In this document: piece by piece, positions 1 to 8,313 of the stretch
Layout: every line of letters begins with the position of its first letter
How positions within the stretch are numbered: the first letter of the stretch is position 1
Origin: an uncultured Clostridia bacterium
GTDB taxonomy: Bacteria; Bacillota; Clostridia; Christensenellales; Borkfalkiaceae
Length of the DNA: 64,000 nt
Direction of reading: 5' to 3'
NCBI GenBank assembly: GCA_934247935.1
Contig: CAKQKE010000002.1
Coordinates: 248,001-312,000 of the forward strand
The notes under the pieces: generated by a model
Databases searched by the model: none
Seen by the model: only the letters and a program-made list of their open reading frames with translations
Told to the model about the DNA's origin: nothing
Translations under genes and position numbers: made by a program

Positions 1-7
1 CATTAAA

Positions 8-1363
8 TCAGTTTTTATTACCGTGGATTGGCGCGGGAATTTTACCGCCCCTTGAAATAAACTTTTCCGAGGAAAAACCGTTTACTTTCATAATAGGCGC
101 ACTACCAAGAAGTCCGCCGAATTCGACCACGTCGCCAACGGTTTTACCCGGTACGGGAATAATTCTCACGGCGGTGGTCTTATTGTTCACCATACCGATA
201 GCCGCTTCATCCGCAATTATAGCCGAAATCGTTGCAGCCGAAGTATCGCCCGGCACGGCAACCATATCTATACCCACGCTGCACACAGCAGTCATCGCCT
301 CGAGTTTGTTCAAAGTCAGACTGCCGCACTTTACGCCGTTAATCATTCCGTCGTCTTCGCTTACGGGAATAAACGCACCAGAAAGCCCGCCGACCCTTGA
401 AGAAGCCATAATTCCGCCTTTTTTTACCGAGTCGTTTAATATAGCGAGACACGCCGTAGTACCGTGAGTACCCACTTTTTCAAGACCCATTTCTTCAAGT
501 ATACTGCCGACGCTGTCACCGACAACAGGCGTAGGAGCCAACGACAAATCAACTATACCGAATTCCGCATTAAGTCTTTTCGATGCCTCTTTAGCGATAA
601 GTTGACCGACCCTCGTGATTTTGAAAGCAGTCTTTTTAATAATTTCGGCAACTTCTGAAATATCCGCTTCGGGGTGTTCTTTAAGTGCTTTATAAACCAC
701 GCCCGGACCGGAAACGCCCACGTTTATAACTCTGCCGCCCTCGCCCACGCCGTGGAACGCGCCCGCCATAAACGGGTTGTCCTCGACCGCATTGCAAAAC
801 GCAACAAATTTGGCGCAGCCGAAACCGTCTCTGTCCTTTGTCAGGTCGGCGGCTTGTTTGATTATTTCTCCCACGAGTTTTACCGCATCCATATTTATGC
901 CCGCCCTTGTCGAGCCGACGTTTACAGACGAACAAAGTATATCTGTTTCGGCAAGAACTTGCGGAATGGATTTTACAAATCTTTCCTCATACCCGGTCAT
1001 GCCCTTTTGCACGAGTGCGGTATAACCGCCGACGAAATCCACGCCGACTTCCTTTCCCGCCTTGTCTATTGCCTTGGCAATTTCGACTTCGCCGCCGCAA
1101 AAAGGCGCGCTGATTAAACTTACCGGCGTAACAGACAATCTTTTGTTGACTATAGGCACTCCGTATTCCAAAGATAAATTGTTTGCGGTAAAAACGAGGT
1201 CTTTCGCACTTTTGCAGATGTAATCGTACACCGCTTGCGCCGTTTCTTTCGCCGTACCCCTGATGCACGGAAAAAGAGAGAGACCCATAGTGACCGTCCT
1301 TACGTCGAAATGGTCTTTAGTGACCATGTTTACACTTTCCAAAACGTCAATGCTGTTTATCAT
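8..1363 (-). CDS. UPF0210/DUF711 (PFL-like) family protein
   Basis: A 451-residue protein of the UPF0210/DUF711 family. Members are annotated as PFL-like because of a fold resemblance to glycyl-radical enzymes, but no reaction is established. The length is normal for the family, the N-terminus reads MINSIDVLESVNM, and the Gly-rich GGLSGAFIPVSED stretch in the C-terminal half is typical. The start codon lies three bases after the stop of the ACT-domain gene and has no Shine-Dalgarno of its own, so translational coupling is likely. The ACT/DUF711 pair is common in Firmicutes, which suggests the ACT protein senses a ligand for this partner; that role is inference. Confidence 0.9.
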   Translation of the reverse strand: MINSIDVLESVNMVTKDHFDVRTVTMGLSLFPCIRGTAKETAQAVYDYICKSAKDLVFTANNLSLEYGVPIVNKRLSVTPVSLISAPFCGGEVEIAKAIDKAGKEVGVDFVGGYTALVQKGMTGYEERFVKSIPQVLAETDILCSSVNVGSTRAGINMDAVKLVGEIIKQAADLTKDRDGFGCAKFVAFCNAVEDNPFMAGAFHGVGEGGRVINVGVSGPGVVYKALKEHPEADISEVAEIIKKTAFKITRVGQLIAKEASKRLNAEFGIVDLSLAPTPVVGDSVGSILEEMGLEKVGTHGTTACLAILNDSVKKGGIMASSRVGGLSGAFIPVSEDDGMINGVKCGSLTLNKLEAMTAVCSVGIDMVAVPGDTSAATISAIIADEAAIGMVNNKTTAVRIIPVPGKTVGDVVEFGGLLGSAPIMKVNGFSSEKFISRGGKIPAPIHGNKN

Positions 1364-1366
1364 AAA

Positions 1367-1636
1367 TCAAACTGTGTACATGGCGTTGTAAATATCTTCG
1401 TGCTTTAAATAAATTTCAACGCCTATCTCCTTTCCTGCTGTATTAAATTTTTGCACGAGACCGTCAAGCGGAGTCTTGCTTTTACTTATGTCGACAACCA
1501 TTATCATTGTAAAATTGCCTTGTATAACGGTTTGACTTATGTCTTCTATGTTTACGTTTTCTTCGGCAAGCAATGCGCTTACTTTCGCGATTATTCCGGG
1601 TTTGTCTTTGCCTATTACCGTCAAAATTGCCTTCAT
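1367..1636 (-). CDS. ACT domain protein (UPF0237 family)
   Basis: An 89-residue single ACT domain. The N-terminal beta strand MKAILTVIGKDKPGIIAKV carries the usual DKPGI ligand-loop signature, followed by a helix and IEDISQTVIQGNFTMIMVVD. Single ACT domains bind small ligands, often amino acids, and act by association with a partner. An AAGGAG ribosome-binding site sits just upstream. The gene follows fhs by about 110 bases with no terminator seen and precedes the DUF711 gene by three bases. The specific ligand cannot be told from the sequence. Confidence 0.92.
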   Translation of the reverse strand: MKAILTVIGKDKPGIIAKVSALLAEENVNIEDISQTVIQGNFTMIMVVDISKSKTPLDGLVQKFNTAGKEIGVEIYLKHEDIYNAMYTV

Positions 1637-1745
1637 TTGTCGCTCCTTATAAAAATTAATCTTTTATCTTTAAATCTTAAACGTTTTATTCGTGCCGTTT
1701 TTTATCGAAAAACTCATATTAAAAGATTATCGTTTTTTAGTTTTA

Positions 1746-3419
1746 TTAAAAAAGACCCGTAATTTTTCCGTCTTCGTCAACGTCTATTTTTTCAGCCGCA
1801 GGAACTTTAGGTAATCCCGGCATCGTCATAATGTTGCCCGTAAGCACCACAATAAAACCTGCGCCCGCCGAAACTTTTACGTTTTTTACCGTTACTTTAA
1901 ATCCCGTCGGCGCACCGAGTTTGGTTGCGTCGTCCGAAAAACTGTACTGCGTTTTTGCCATACACACGGGCAATTTATCATACCCGAGCGCAGTTAGTTT
2001 TTGTATTTCTTTACTCGCTTCGGGACTGACGATTATGCCGTCTCCGCCGTAAATACGACGTACGATTGCCGTAATCTTGTCCTCTATACTGCCGTCGAGC
2101 GAATAAGAATACTCGAAAGCGTTGTCCTTTTCGGTGAGCGAAACGATTTCTTTCGCAAGTTCGACGCCGCCGTTACCGCCGTCCGCCCAAACGGTTGAAA
2201 GCACGGTATTTACACCCAACTTTTTGCATTTTTCTATTACGAGATTTACTTCTGCGTCGGTATCAGTCGGGAAACGATTGACCGCCACCACGCAAGGAAG
2301 TTTGTATACGTTTACGATGTTCGACACGTGTCTCAATAAATTGGGAAGACCCTTTTCAAGTGCATCCAAATTTTCGGTTGCAAGTTCGGTCTTTGCCGCG
2401 CCGCCGTGCATTTTAAGTGCCCTGACGGTTGCCACCACGACCACCGCCGAAGGTTTAAGTCCTGCCATTCTGCATTTAATGTCGAGAAATTTTTCCGCAC
2501 CGAGGTCTGCGCCGAAACCCGCCTCGGTAATGCAATAATCGCCGAGTTTCATTGCCATTTTAGTCGCTATCACGGAGTTGCACCCGTGCGCAATGTTGGC
2601 AAAAGGTCCGCCGTGAACTATTGCGGGCGTGCCTTCGAGCGTCTGTACAAGATTTGGCTTTAAAGCGTCTTTGAGTAAAGCCGTCATTGCGCCTACCGCT
2701 TTTAAATCGCCGGCAGTGACGGGCTTGTCGTCATAAGTGTAAGCAACAACTATTTCAGAAAGCCTTTCTTTTAAATCGGTAATTGAACTTGCAAGGCAAA
2801 AAATAGCCATTATTTCCGAAGCGACGGTAATATCGAATCCGTCTTCTCTCGGAACCCCGTTTGCCTTTCCTCCAAGTCCGTCGACGATAAAACGCAACTG
2901 CCTGTCATTCATGTCGACGCAACGTTTCCACACAATTTTTCTCACGTCGATACCGAGCGAATTGCCTTGTTGAATATGATTATCGAGCATCGCCGCAAGC
3001 AAATTGTTCGCCGCGCCGATAGCGTGAAAATCGCCGGTAAAATGGAGATTTATATCTTCCATTGGCACAACTTGAGCATAACCGCCGCCCGCCGCGCCGC
3101 CTTTTACGCCGAACACGGGACCTAACGACGGCTCTCTTAAAGCGACAATCACGTTTTTCCCTATCTTTTTAAGTCCGTCGGCAAGTCCTATAGTGGTGGT
3201 TGTTTTGCCTTCTCCTGCGGGAGTGGGTGTAATCGCCGTAACAAGCACGAGTTTTCCGTCCTTGCTTTTGCTGTCTTTAAGCAATGACAAATCTATTTTT
3301 GCTTTATAATTTCCGTATTGTTCGATATAGCGATCGTCTATGCCCGCCGTTTTTGCTATTTCGGTAATGTGTTTCATCTTGCATTTTTGCGCAATTTCAA
3401 TATCCGTTAAGTATGACAT
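1746..3419 (-). CDS. fhs: Formate--tetrahydrofolate ligase
   Basis: Cytosolic enzyme of about 557 residues that makes 10-formyl-tetrahydrofolate from formate, tetrahydrofolate and ATP, feeding purine synthesis and one-carbon metabolism. The ATP-binding loop TPAGEGKTTTTIGL is near residue 65, followed by the family blocks EPSLGPVFGVKGGAAGGG and HFTGDFHAIGAANN. The length is standard. The ATG at 3419 is preferred over an in-frame TTG six bases upstream because GAGGAGGA stands seven bases before the ATG but almost abuts the TTG. A sigma-A-type promoter lies 130 bases upstream. It leads the likely fhs-ACT-DUF711 operon. No other acetogenesis gene is visible here. Confidence 0.97.
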   Translation of the reverse strand: MSYLTDIEIAQKCKMKHITEIAKTAGIDDRYIEQYGNYKAKIDLSLLKDSKSKDGKLVLVTAITPTPAGEGKTTTTIGLADGLKKIGKNVIVALREPSLGPVFGVKGGAAGGGYAQVVPMEDINLHFTGDFHAIGAANNLLAAMLDNHIQQGNSLGIDVRKIVWKRCVDMNDRQLRFIVDGLGGKANGVPREDGFDITVASEIMAIFCLASSITDLKERLSEIVVAYTYDDKPVTAGDLKAVGAMTALLKDALKPNLVQTLEGTPAIVHGGPFANIAHGCNSVIATKMAMKLGDYCITEAGFGADLGAEKFLDIKCRMAGLKPSAVVVVATVRALKMHGGAAKTELATENLDALEKGLPNLLRHVSNIVNVYKLPCVVAVNRFPTDTDAEVNLVIEKCKKLGVNTVLSTVWADGGNGGVELAKEIVSLTEKDNAFEYSYSLDGSIEDKITAIVRRIYGGDGIIVSPEASKEIQKLTALGYDKLPVCMAKTQYSFSDDATKLGAPTGFKVTVKNVKVSAGAGFIVVLTGNIMTMPGLPKVPAAEKIDVDEDGKITGLF

Positions 3420-3545
3420 TTTCAAGTCCTCCTCATATATTTTACTATCATAATTTTATTGTGTATTGTTCTCTGATTTTGCAGTGTCGAACCGGTACGT
3501 TTTGCTTTTCCTATAGACGTAAAAATTTAATAGTAATTGAAAATA

Positions 3546-3575
3546 ATTATATAACAGGAAACGTAACGTTGTCAA
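3546..3575 (-). promoter_or_regulatory. Promoter of fhs
   Basis: TTGACA (3570-3575) and TATAAT (3546-3551) read on the minus strand are separated by 18 bases, both matching the sigma-A consensus. The 5' leader would be about 120 bases. Confidence 0.75.
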
Positions 3576-3731
3576 TAGTTTGTTGTATCAATCAAGTCTC
3601 ATATATGCCCGCTTTGTTTAAACATATGTGCGCTCATTTTAATTGTTCGTTGTTTTATCTGATGATTGTATTTAATTTTTTTACGTCGAATTTCTATAAA
3701 AATAATGTCGCTTTTTATCGATTGTAGCCAA

Positions 3732-3756
3732 TTTTACGCAATACGTATGCGGCAAA
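3732..3756. repeat. Dispersed palindromic repeat, copy 1
   Basis: TTTTACGCAATACGTATGCG, an imperfect palindrome centred on ACGT. It lies about 45 bases beyond the terminator of the minus-strand GH43 gene, the same arrangement as most other copies. Confidence 0.75.
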
Positions 3757-3798
3757 GACGACAAAATGCACAAATATCGTCCAATGCCCGACCGTTTG

Positions 3799-3832
3799 AA
3801 AAAATAAAAAAGCGTGACGCAATATCACGCTT
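3799..3832 (-). terminator. Terminator of the GH43 gene
   Basis: The 8-bp stem AAGCGTGA/TCACGCTT is followed on the minus strand by a T-rich tail (TTTTTATTTTT). Confidence 0.85.
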
Positions 3833-3864
3833 GATTTATTATGTTTAATAGACTTGTTTATATT

Positions 3865-4770
3865 TTATTCGGGCTTGCCGAGTACGGGTACGTCGTTTTC
3901 CCAAGTAATTTCCTGTACCCTCGAATCTGCGGAAGACCAGCCGAATTTTTCGTCTTCGTTGAAAGCATGATAAACCATATAAGTTTTTCCGTCTTTATCA
4001 AAAAACGAACAATGCCCCGGTCCTTTTATTTCTTTGGTTTTTTCAAATTGACAAGCAGGCACTTTCACCCAATTTGCGGCGTTTAAAATATCTCCGCCTT
4101 TAAAATCGAGCCTGCCGAGACAATAATCGTTGCACCAACTGCCCGAAGCCGAATATATCAAGTAAATTTTGCCGTTTTTAGTCAAAAATACGGGTCCCTC
4201 GTTTACGTAAGGTCTGCCGAGCGTGCCGTTTGCGCCGTTAAGTTCCCAATCGAGAGTCGGCGTGGAAATAAGCACCCTTTTTGAAGAAATGGTAAACGGG
4301 TCGCTCATTTCGGCGATATAAATATTTTGCATCGTGTTGATATCCCCTTCCCAGCCAGACCAAGCGAAATACAATTTGCCGTTGTATTGCAAAACAGTGC
4401 CGTCAATCGCCCATTTATCGGTGGAATCGGTAATTTTACCGCCCATTTTGTAAGGTGATTGCGGGTCTGCGCTGTCGTTGTATAACACATACATTCTGTG
4501 GTTTACATTGTTGCCGTCGTCGCAAGCAACGTAAATATAGCACTTGCCGTCGATAATATGCAACTCGGGTGCCCACAACTCTTCGCTATAACTTTTACCT
4601 TTTTGGGGAGTATAGACAAAGTAGTCGGCAACGGTTGCCAGATCTTCTATATTTTTCGCTTTGTTCACGCAAATACCACCGCCATGCGAATAACAATGGT
4701 AAAAATAACCGTCAAGATAAAAAATCCAGGGATCTCTCGTCCTACCTGAAGAATGGTCGATTAATTTCAT
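3865..4770 (-). CDS. Glycoside hydrolase family 43 protein (intracellular)
   Basis: A 301-residue five-bladed beta-propeller glycosidase, probably an arabinofuranosidase, xylosidase or arabinanase. The three GH43 acidic residues are visible: general base Asp13 (RTRDPWIFYLDG), pKa modulator Asp123 (WAIDGTVLQYNG) and general acid Glu191 (YVNEGPVFLTKNG). The WAPELH block near residue 67 also fits. The start was placed at 4770, behind AAGGAAGGAAAG, rather than 30 codons upstream where no ribosome-binding site exists. There is no signal peptide, so it should act on imported oligosaccharides. The promoter is nearly 300 bases upstream. Exact substrate is not determinable by eye. Confidence 0.9.
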   Translation of the reverse strand: MKLIDHSSGRTRDPWIFYLDGYFYHCYSHGGGICVNKAKNIEDLATVADYFVYTPQKGKSYSEELWAPELHIIDGKCYIYVACDDGNNVNHRMYVLYNDSADPQSPYKMGGKITDSTDKWAIDGTVLQYNGKLYFAWSGWEGDINTMQNIYIAEMSDPFTISSKRVLISTPTLDWELNGANGTLGRPYVNEGPVFLTKNGKIYLIYSASGSWCNDYCLGRLDFKGGDILNAANWVKVPACQFEKTKEIKGPGHCSFFDKDGKTYMVYHAFNEDEKFGWSSADSRVQEITWENDVPVLGKPE

Positions 4771-5058
4771 ACTTTCCTTCCTTTTGCAATTTATTGCTAA
4801 ATTATCTGCGCCTTTCACATAAAATACTAAATGAAGCGGTTTTTCGGCTTTATTTATCATCGAAAACCCAACAAGCGCACTACAATAACTTCGTTTTGTT
4901 TATAATTAAATTTTTTGCGGCTTTAAATTTTGTGCCGCTTTTGCAATTAATTTAACCGCAAGTCACCGTTTTTATGTAATAACATGGCGAAAAAGCCGTA
5001 GATGCTCAGTATCAAAACCATTGCAAGCAAACCCTTCCGCTTTTATTACATCGTTTTA

Positions 5059-5087
5059 ATTATATCATTTTTTTAGTTGTTTTACAA
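5059..5087 (-). promoter_or_regulatory. Promoter and possible operator of the GH43 gene
   Basis: On the minus strand TTGTAA (5082-5087) and TATAAT (5059-5064) are 17 bases apart. A small palindrome, GTTGT-3-ACAAC (5076-5088), overlaps the -35 element and could bind a repressor; the operator role is inference. Confidence 0.6.
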
Positions 5088-5206
5088 CCAAAAAACGATA
5101 ATTTTATTTGTAAAACCAAATCGAAATACAATCCGGATTGTAATTTTGCTTTTTTTAACGCCGACTTTAAAGCGTTTAACCCCGTTTATATTCAACGTTT
5201 TGATGA

Positions 5207-5237
5207 TTTTGCGCAATACGTATGCCGTAAACGCGAC
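5207..5237. repeat. Dispersed palindromic repeat, copy 2
   Basis: TTTTGCGCAATACGTATGCC followed by GTAAACGCGAC, matching copy 1 in the core and in the A/C-rich right flank. Confidence 0.7.
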
Positions 5238-5357
5238 AAAACCGCCGCTAACTTCAATATATTATAAATAAAATTTAATCCGCAGAAATAACGTTTCACC
5301 CGCACTGAAAACTCGGCTTAAAATAAAAACGACTTTAAAACACCTCGATATTAAAGC

Positions 5358-5395
5358 CATAAAAAAGGTTTCCGTAAAAACAAGCGGAAACCTTT
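5358..5395 (-). terminator. Terminator of the msmX-like gene
   Basis: The perfect 11-bp stem AAAGGTTTCCG/CGGAAACCTTT ends in a T-run on the minus strand. Confidence 0.88.
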
Positions 5396-5412
5396 AATCG
5401 CAATTTTAAAAA

Positions 5413-6678
5413 TTATTTCTTTTTGCCTTTTTTCTCGTTTGCTGCCCTGATGGAAGCGGCGATACCCAATTCGTTTTCCTTTTCGGGAATATAAGTCTTT
5501 GTACCTATACCGTCAAGGATAGAATCTTCGGTTTCTTTATCGAAGAGATGGCAGTGCAATACGTCGAGTGCAAGAGAAATTTCTTGTCCTCTTTCGGTAG
5601 AAGTTCTCGAACTTACCTTTGCAACCATGCTTGTCTTTTTGCTGTCTACAAGAGCCTCGATATCATCGTCCGCAGTGGACTCGTTGGCAAACATACAGTA
5701 AAGCAACGTTTCCGCACCGAGTTTTTCAACGACGTCAACTTTAACTTTCAACAAGTTTTCGCTTGTCTTTGTCTTAAATTCTTCGTCATCGTGCATATCT
5801 TCTGGTCTGATACCGAATACGACCGCTTTGCCGGTATTAAGGTATTCTTCAAGGCCCAGAATCTTTTCCGATTTATTCTTTGGAAGAGCGATTTTATGAC
5901 CGTTGAACTCGATGAAAACCTTGTCCTTCGTGCCGGTCAGAACGGCGTCAAAGAAGTTCATTTGAGGAGAGCCAATGAAACCTGCAACGAAAAGGTTTGC
6001 CGGGCAATCGTAAAGATTTTGCGGAGTATCTACTTGTTGAATAAGACCGTCCTTCATTACGACGATACGAGTACCCATCGTCATAGCCTCGACCTGGTCG
6101 TGCGTAACGTAGATAAACGTCGTTTGAAGTCTGTGGTGAAGTTTTGTTATTTCGGTTCTCATTTGAGAACGGAGTTTTGCGTCGAGGTTGGAAAGAGGTT
6201 CGTCAAGAAGGAATACCTTGGGCTCTCTTACAATTGCTCTGCCGAGCGCAACTCTTTGTTTTTGACCGCCTGACAAAGCCTTGGGTTTTCTTTGAAGATA
6301 AGTCTCGAGACCGAGTATTCTTGCAGCCTCTCTTACTCTTTCGTCGATTTCCGGCTTAGGCATTTTGCGGAGTTTAAGACCGAACGCCATATTGTCGTAA
6401 ACGGTCATGTGCGGATACAACGCATAGTTCTGGAAAACCATGGCTATATCTCTGTCTTTGGGTTGAACGTTGTTCATAAGTTTTCCGTCGATATACAATT
6501 CGCCGTCGGAAATTTCCTCGAGACCTGCAATCATACGAAGCGTGGTAGACTTACCGCAGCCGGAAGGACCTACGAAAACGATAAACTCTTTGTCCTGAAT
6601 ATCCAAAGTAAAATCCGTAACGGCAACAACGCCTGACTGATATACTTTGTATATGTCTTTTAATAATAAACTTGACAT
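5413..6678 (-). CDS. msmX: Sugar ABC transporter ATP-binding protein, MsmX/UgpC (MalK) type
   Basis: A 421-residue ATPase of the CUT1 carbohydrate importers. It has Walker A GPSGCGKST (about 37-45), the Q-loop MVFQNYALYPHMTVYDN, signature LSGGQKQR, Walker B VFLLDEPLSNLDAKLR and a C-terminal TOBE regulatory domain, giving the length typical of MalK/MsmX. An AGGAGGA site precedes the ATG. No permease or binding protein is adjacent; in Firmicutes one such ATPase can serve several sugar importers, so this is likely a shared multitask subunit. Placement between two GH43 genes fits oligosaccharide uptake. The specific symbol is by family resemblance. Confidence 0.93.
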   Translation of the reverse strand: MSSLLLKDIYKVYQSGVVAVTDFTLDIQDKEFIVFVGPSGCGKSTTLRMIAGLEEISDGELYIDGKLMNNVQPKDRDIAMVFQNYALYPHMTVYDNMAFGLKLRKMPKPEIDERVREAARILGLETYLQRKPKALSGGQKQRVALGRAIVREPKVFLLDEPLSNLDAKLRSQMRTEITKLHHRLQTTFIYVTHDQVEAMTMGTRIVVMKDGLIQQVDTPQNLYDCPANLFVAGFIGSPQMNFFDAVLTGTKDKVFIEFNGHKIALPKNKSEKILGLEEYLNTGKAVVFGIRPEDMHDDEEFKTKTSENLLKVKVDVVEKLGAETLLYCMFANESTADDDIEALVDSKKTSMVAKVSSRTSTERGQEISLALDVLHCHLFDKETEDSILDGIGTKTYIPEKENELGIAASIRAANEKKGKKK

Positions 6679-6712
6679 CTATCGGATTCCTCCTAATCAT
6701 ATTTATGGTTAT

Positions 6713-6741
6713 ATTGTAACCTATTTTCACTACAATTTCAA
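6713..6741 (-). promoter_or_regulatory. Promoter of the msmX-like gene
   Basis: Minus-strand TTGAAA (6736-6741), a 17-base spacer and TACAAT (6713-6718). Confidence 0.7.
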
Positions 6742-6866
6742 CAGCAAAAGCAACAAAATTTTGCCCTGAAAATATATACATTGCACAAATTTTATGTTTT
6801 TTGTCCGCTTTTTGCCATTTTTTGTTCCTTTTTAAGCCCGCAAATTTAATTTTCACAAAACAACTA

Positions 6867-6895
6867 TTGTTTTTTGCGCAATAATTTGATATAAT
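6867..6895 (+). promoter_or_regulatory. Promoter of the transcarbamylase-like gene
   Basis: TTGTTT (6867-6872), a 17-base spacer and TATAAT (6890-6895). Confidence 0.65.
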
Positions 6896-7061
6896 TTAAA
6901 CTATAAGAAGCAAATTACACAAACAAATCAAAACAAAAAACCGTCGCATTGAATATATTTTAAATATAAAATGCGAAGTCGGAGCAGACTATTAATTTAA
7001 TACGCCCGACAAAACATAATTAAAAACGACCGGAACAATATTATATAACGGAGGGAATTTA

Positions 7062-7949
7062 ATGGATATCAACAAAGTATCGCCGAGAGACTATCTCAAT
7101 ACAAAACATTTACTTTCGTTGTCTTCAACCGAAAGCGACGACATCTATACTCTCGTAAAAAAATCTAAAGAAATCAAACTTCGCAGAAAAGCAGGAGAAA
7201 GGTTTTCTTCATTGAGCGGCAAAAACATAGTTTCGCTCGCAAAAAAATCTTACGTCACAAACAGACTCGCATTTGAAATGGCAGTGCAAAGTTTGGGCGG
7301 CAACGCATATTCCGTTTCGCTTACCGGTGCGGAAATCGAAGAAATTTTAAAAGACGTCGACACTTTCCGCTCCCTTCCCATGCTGGGCATTTCGGCGGTC
7401 GTCGTAAACACAGCCATTACCGAGGACGCAGAACTCATCAAAAGCATCACTTCAGTGCCCATTATCAATACAATCGCGTGCAACCATTTAGCCGCTCTTC
7501 TGACCACGTGGGAAAAGAAAAACAGACTTTCCAATTTAAAAATGGCAATTGTGGGCAAATACGGCAAAATGCAAAACTCTCTTGTAAGCGGTGCGGTTAA
7601 GTGCGGCATGACGGTAAACATAGTAAGTGCGACTTGCCGTCCCGACGAAGAATTTTTGGAAACTTGCAAACTTTACGGCGACGTATACCACTATAACAAC
7701 CTTAAAGAAGGAATACACGGCGCGGACGTTGTGTACGTGCTTAAAGACAGCGACGGAATGTGTATAGATAAAGACAACATTTGTTACGCCGCTGAAGACG
7801 CAACCGTAATCGCGTCAAACCCTGTGGCGAGAGATATTTCGGTGTCGTCGGAAATTCTCGACGGCGAACACTCAGCCGTTGCCGAACAAACCGAAAACTT
7901 GCTTTACGTAGAACAAACCGTACTTTCAATGCTCCTTAAAAATAAATGA
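7062..7949 (+). CDS. Divergent aspartate/ornithine carbamoyltransferase homologue, probably not catalytic
   Basis: A 295-residue protein aligning over its whole length with transcarbamylases: an N-terminal carbamoyl-phosphate domain, then a Rossmann-like half (LKMAIVGKYGKMQNSLVSG, GADVVYVLKD). The key motifs are changed. The STRTR loop region reads AKKSYVTNRLAFEMAVQSLG, the HPxQ motif is replaced by ACNHLAALLT, and HCLP is replaced by ASNPVARD, although the tail SAVAEQTENLLYVEQ is well kept. The gene stands alone with its own promoter and a GGAGGGAATTTA site; no arginine or pyrimidine genes are near. It may be a regulatory or repurposed transcarbamylase fold, or an enzyme with another substrate. 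Confidence 0.8.
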   Translation: MDINKVSPRDYLNTKHLLSLSSTESDDIYTLVKKSKEIKLRRKAGERFSSLSGKNIVSLAKKSYVTNRLAFEMAVQSLGGNAYSVSLTGAEIEEILKDVDTFRSLPMLGISAVVVNTAITEDAELIKSITSVPIINTIACNHLAALLTTWEKKNRLSNLKMAIVGKYGKMQNSLVSGAVKCGMTVNIVSATCRPDEEFLETCKLYGDVYHYNNLKEGIHGADVVYVLKDSDGMCIDKDNICYAAEDATVIASNPVARDISVSSEILDGEHSAVAEQTENLLYVEQTVLSMLLKNK

Positions 7950-8030
7950 TTTTACGATTTTTATTTGACGTTTTATTTTAATATACTACATTAAAGTCGT
8001 ATTTTTAAATTATATTTTGTCAATAATATT

Positions 8031-8097
8031 TAGCCCTCATTGCGCCAAGTCGAGCGAAAATTGAATAGATTAAGTTTTGACGACGCAAAATTTGCTA
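8031..8097 (+). repeat. Dispersed repeat family B, copy 1
   Basis: Contains CCCTCATTG, CGAGCGA and GAATAGATTAAGTTT in the same order as the inverted copy at 12711-12780. By eye, identity is about three quarters over 65 bases. Confidence 0.6.
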
Positions 8098-8197
8098 AAT
8101 CGTCGTTAACGTTTAGCCTTCCTTGTACAAAGGAAGCGGACAAACTATAATCCGAAACGCAACGCTTAAAATAATAAAAACAAACTTGATAATTTTA

Positions 8198-8228
8198 AAG
8201 CCGTCGGGGAAAAACCCGGCGGCTTTTT
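8198..8228 (+). terminator. Terminator after the transcarbamylase-like gene
   Basis: The stem AAAGCCGTCGGG/CCCGGCGGCTTT with a 5-base loop is followed by T5. It can also work weakly on the minus strand for the GH43 gene. Confidence 0.85.
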
Positions 8229-8313
8229 AAATGCTTAAATTTTTATTTTGTAATTTTCAAAAAATTGTAAACTTTTATAAAAAATCTGCGATTTTGCAAA
8301 TTATAAACGCAAA

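Larger units (their letters stand above)
3420..3864. other. Intergenic region between fhs and a GH43 gene
   Basis: This 445-base gap holds the fhs promoter, one copy of the dispersed CGCAATACGT palindrome and the terminator of the GH43 gene. No coding sequence is supported. Confidence 0.7.
4771..5412. other. Intergenic region with long GH43 leader and repeat
   Basis: The 642-base gap holds a roughly 280-base transcribed leader of the GH43 gene, its promoter, a copy of the dispersed palindrome and the terminator of the msmX-like gene. The leader contains GCGGC/GCCGC arms (about 4917-4942) without a U-run. No known riboswitch class was recognised. Confidence 0.6.
6679..7061. other. Divergent intergenic region
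   Basis: This 383-base gap holds two back-to-back promoters and an approximately 165-base leader for the plus-strand gene. That leader contains a hairpin CGCATT/AATGCG (about 6943-6974). No regulatory RNA class was recognised. Confidence 0.6.
7950..8313. other. Convergent intergenic region with decayed repeat
   Basis: The 364-base gap carries one copy of a 65-base dispersed repeat (8031-8097), a small hairpin CTTCCTT/AAGGAAG (about 8113-8137) and the terminator for the upstream gene. No gene is supported. Confidence 0.6.

Noticed and set aside
1..3. CAT at the left edge, a possible minus-strand ATG just after the DUF711 stop
   Set aside because: No ribosome-binding site and no sequence beyond the edge to judge a gene.
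5077..5271. 64-codon plus-strand open frame
   Set aside because: Overlaps the GH43 promoter and a repeat copy; no ribosome-binding site.
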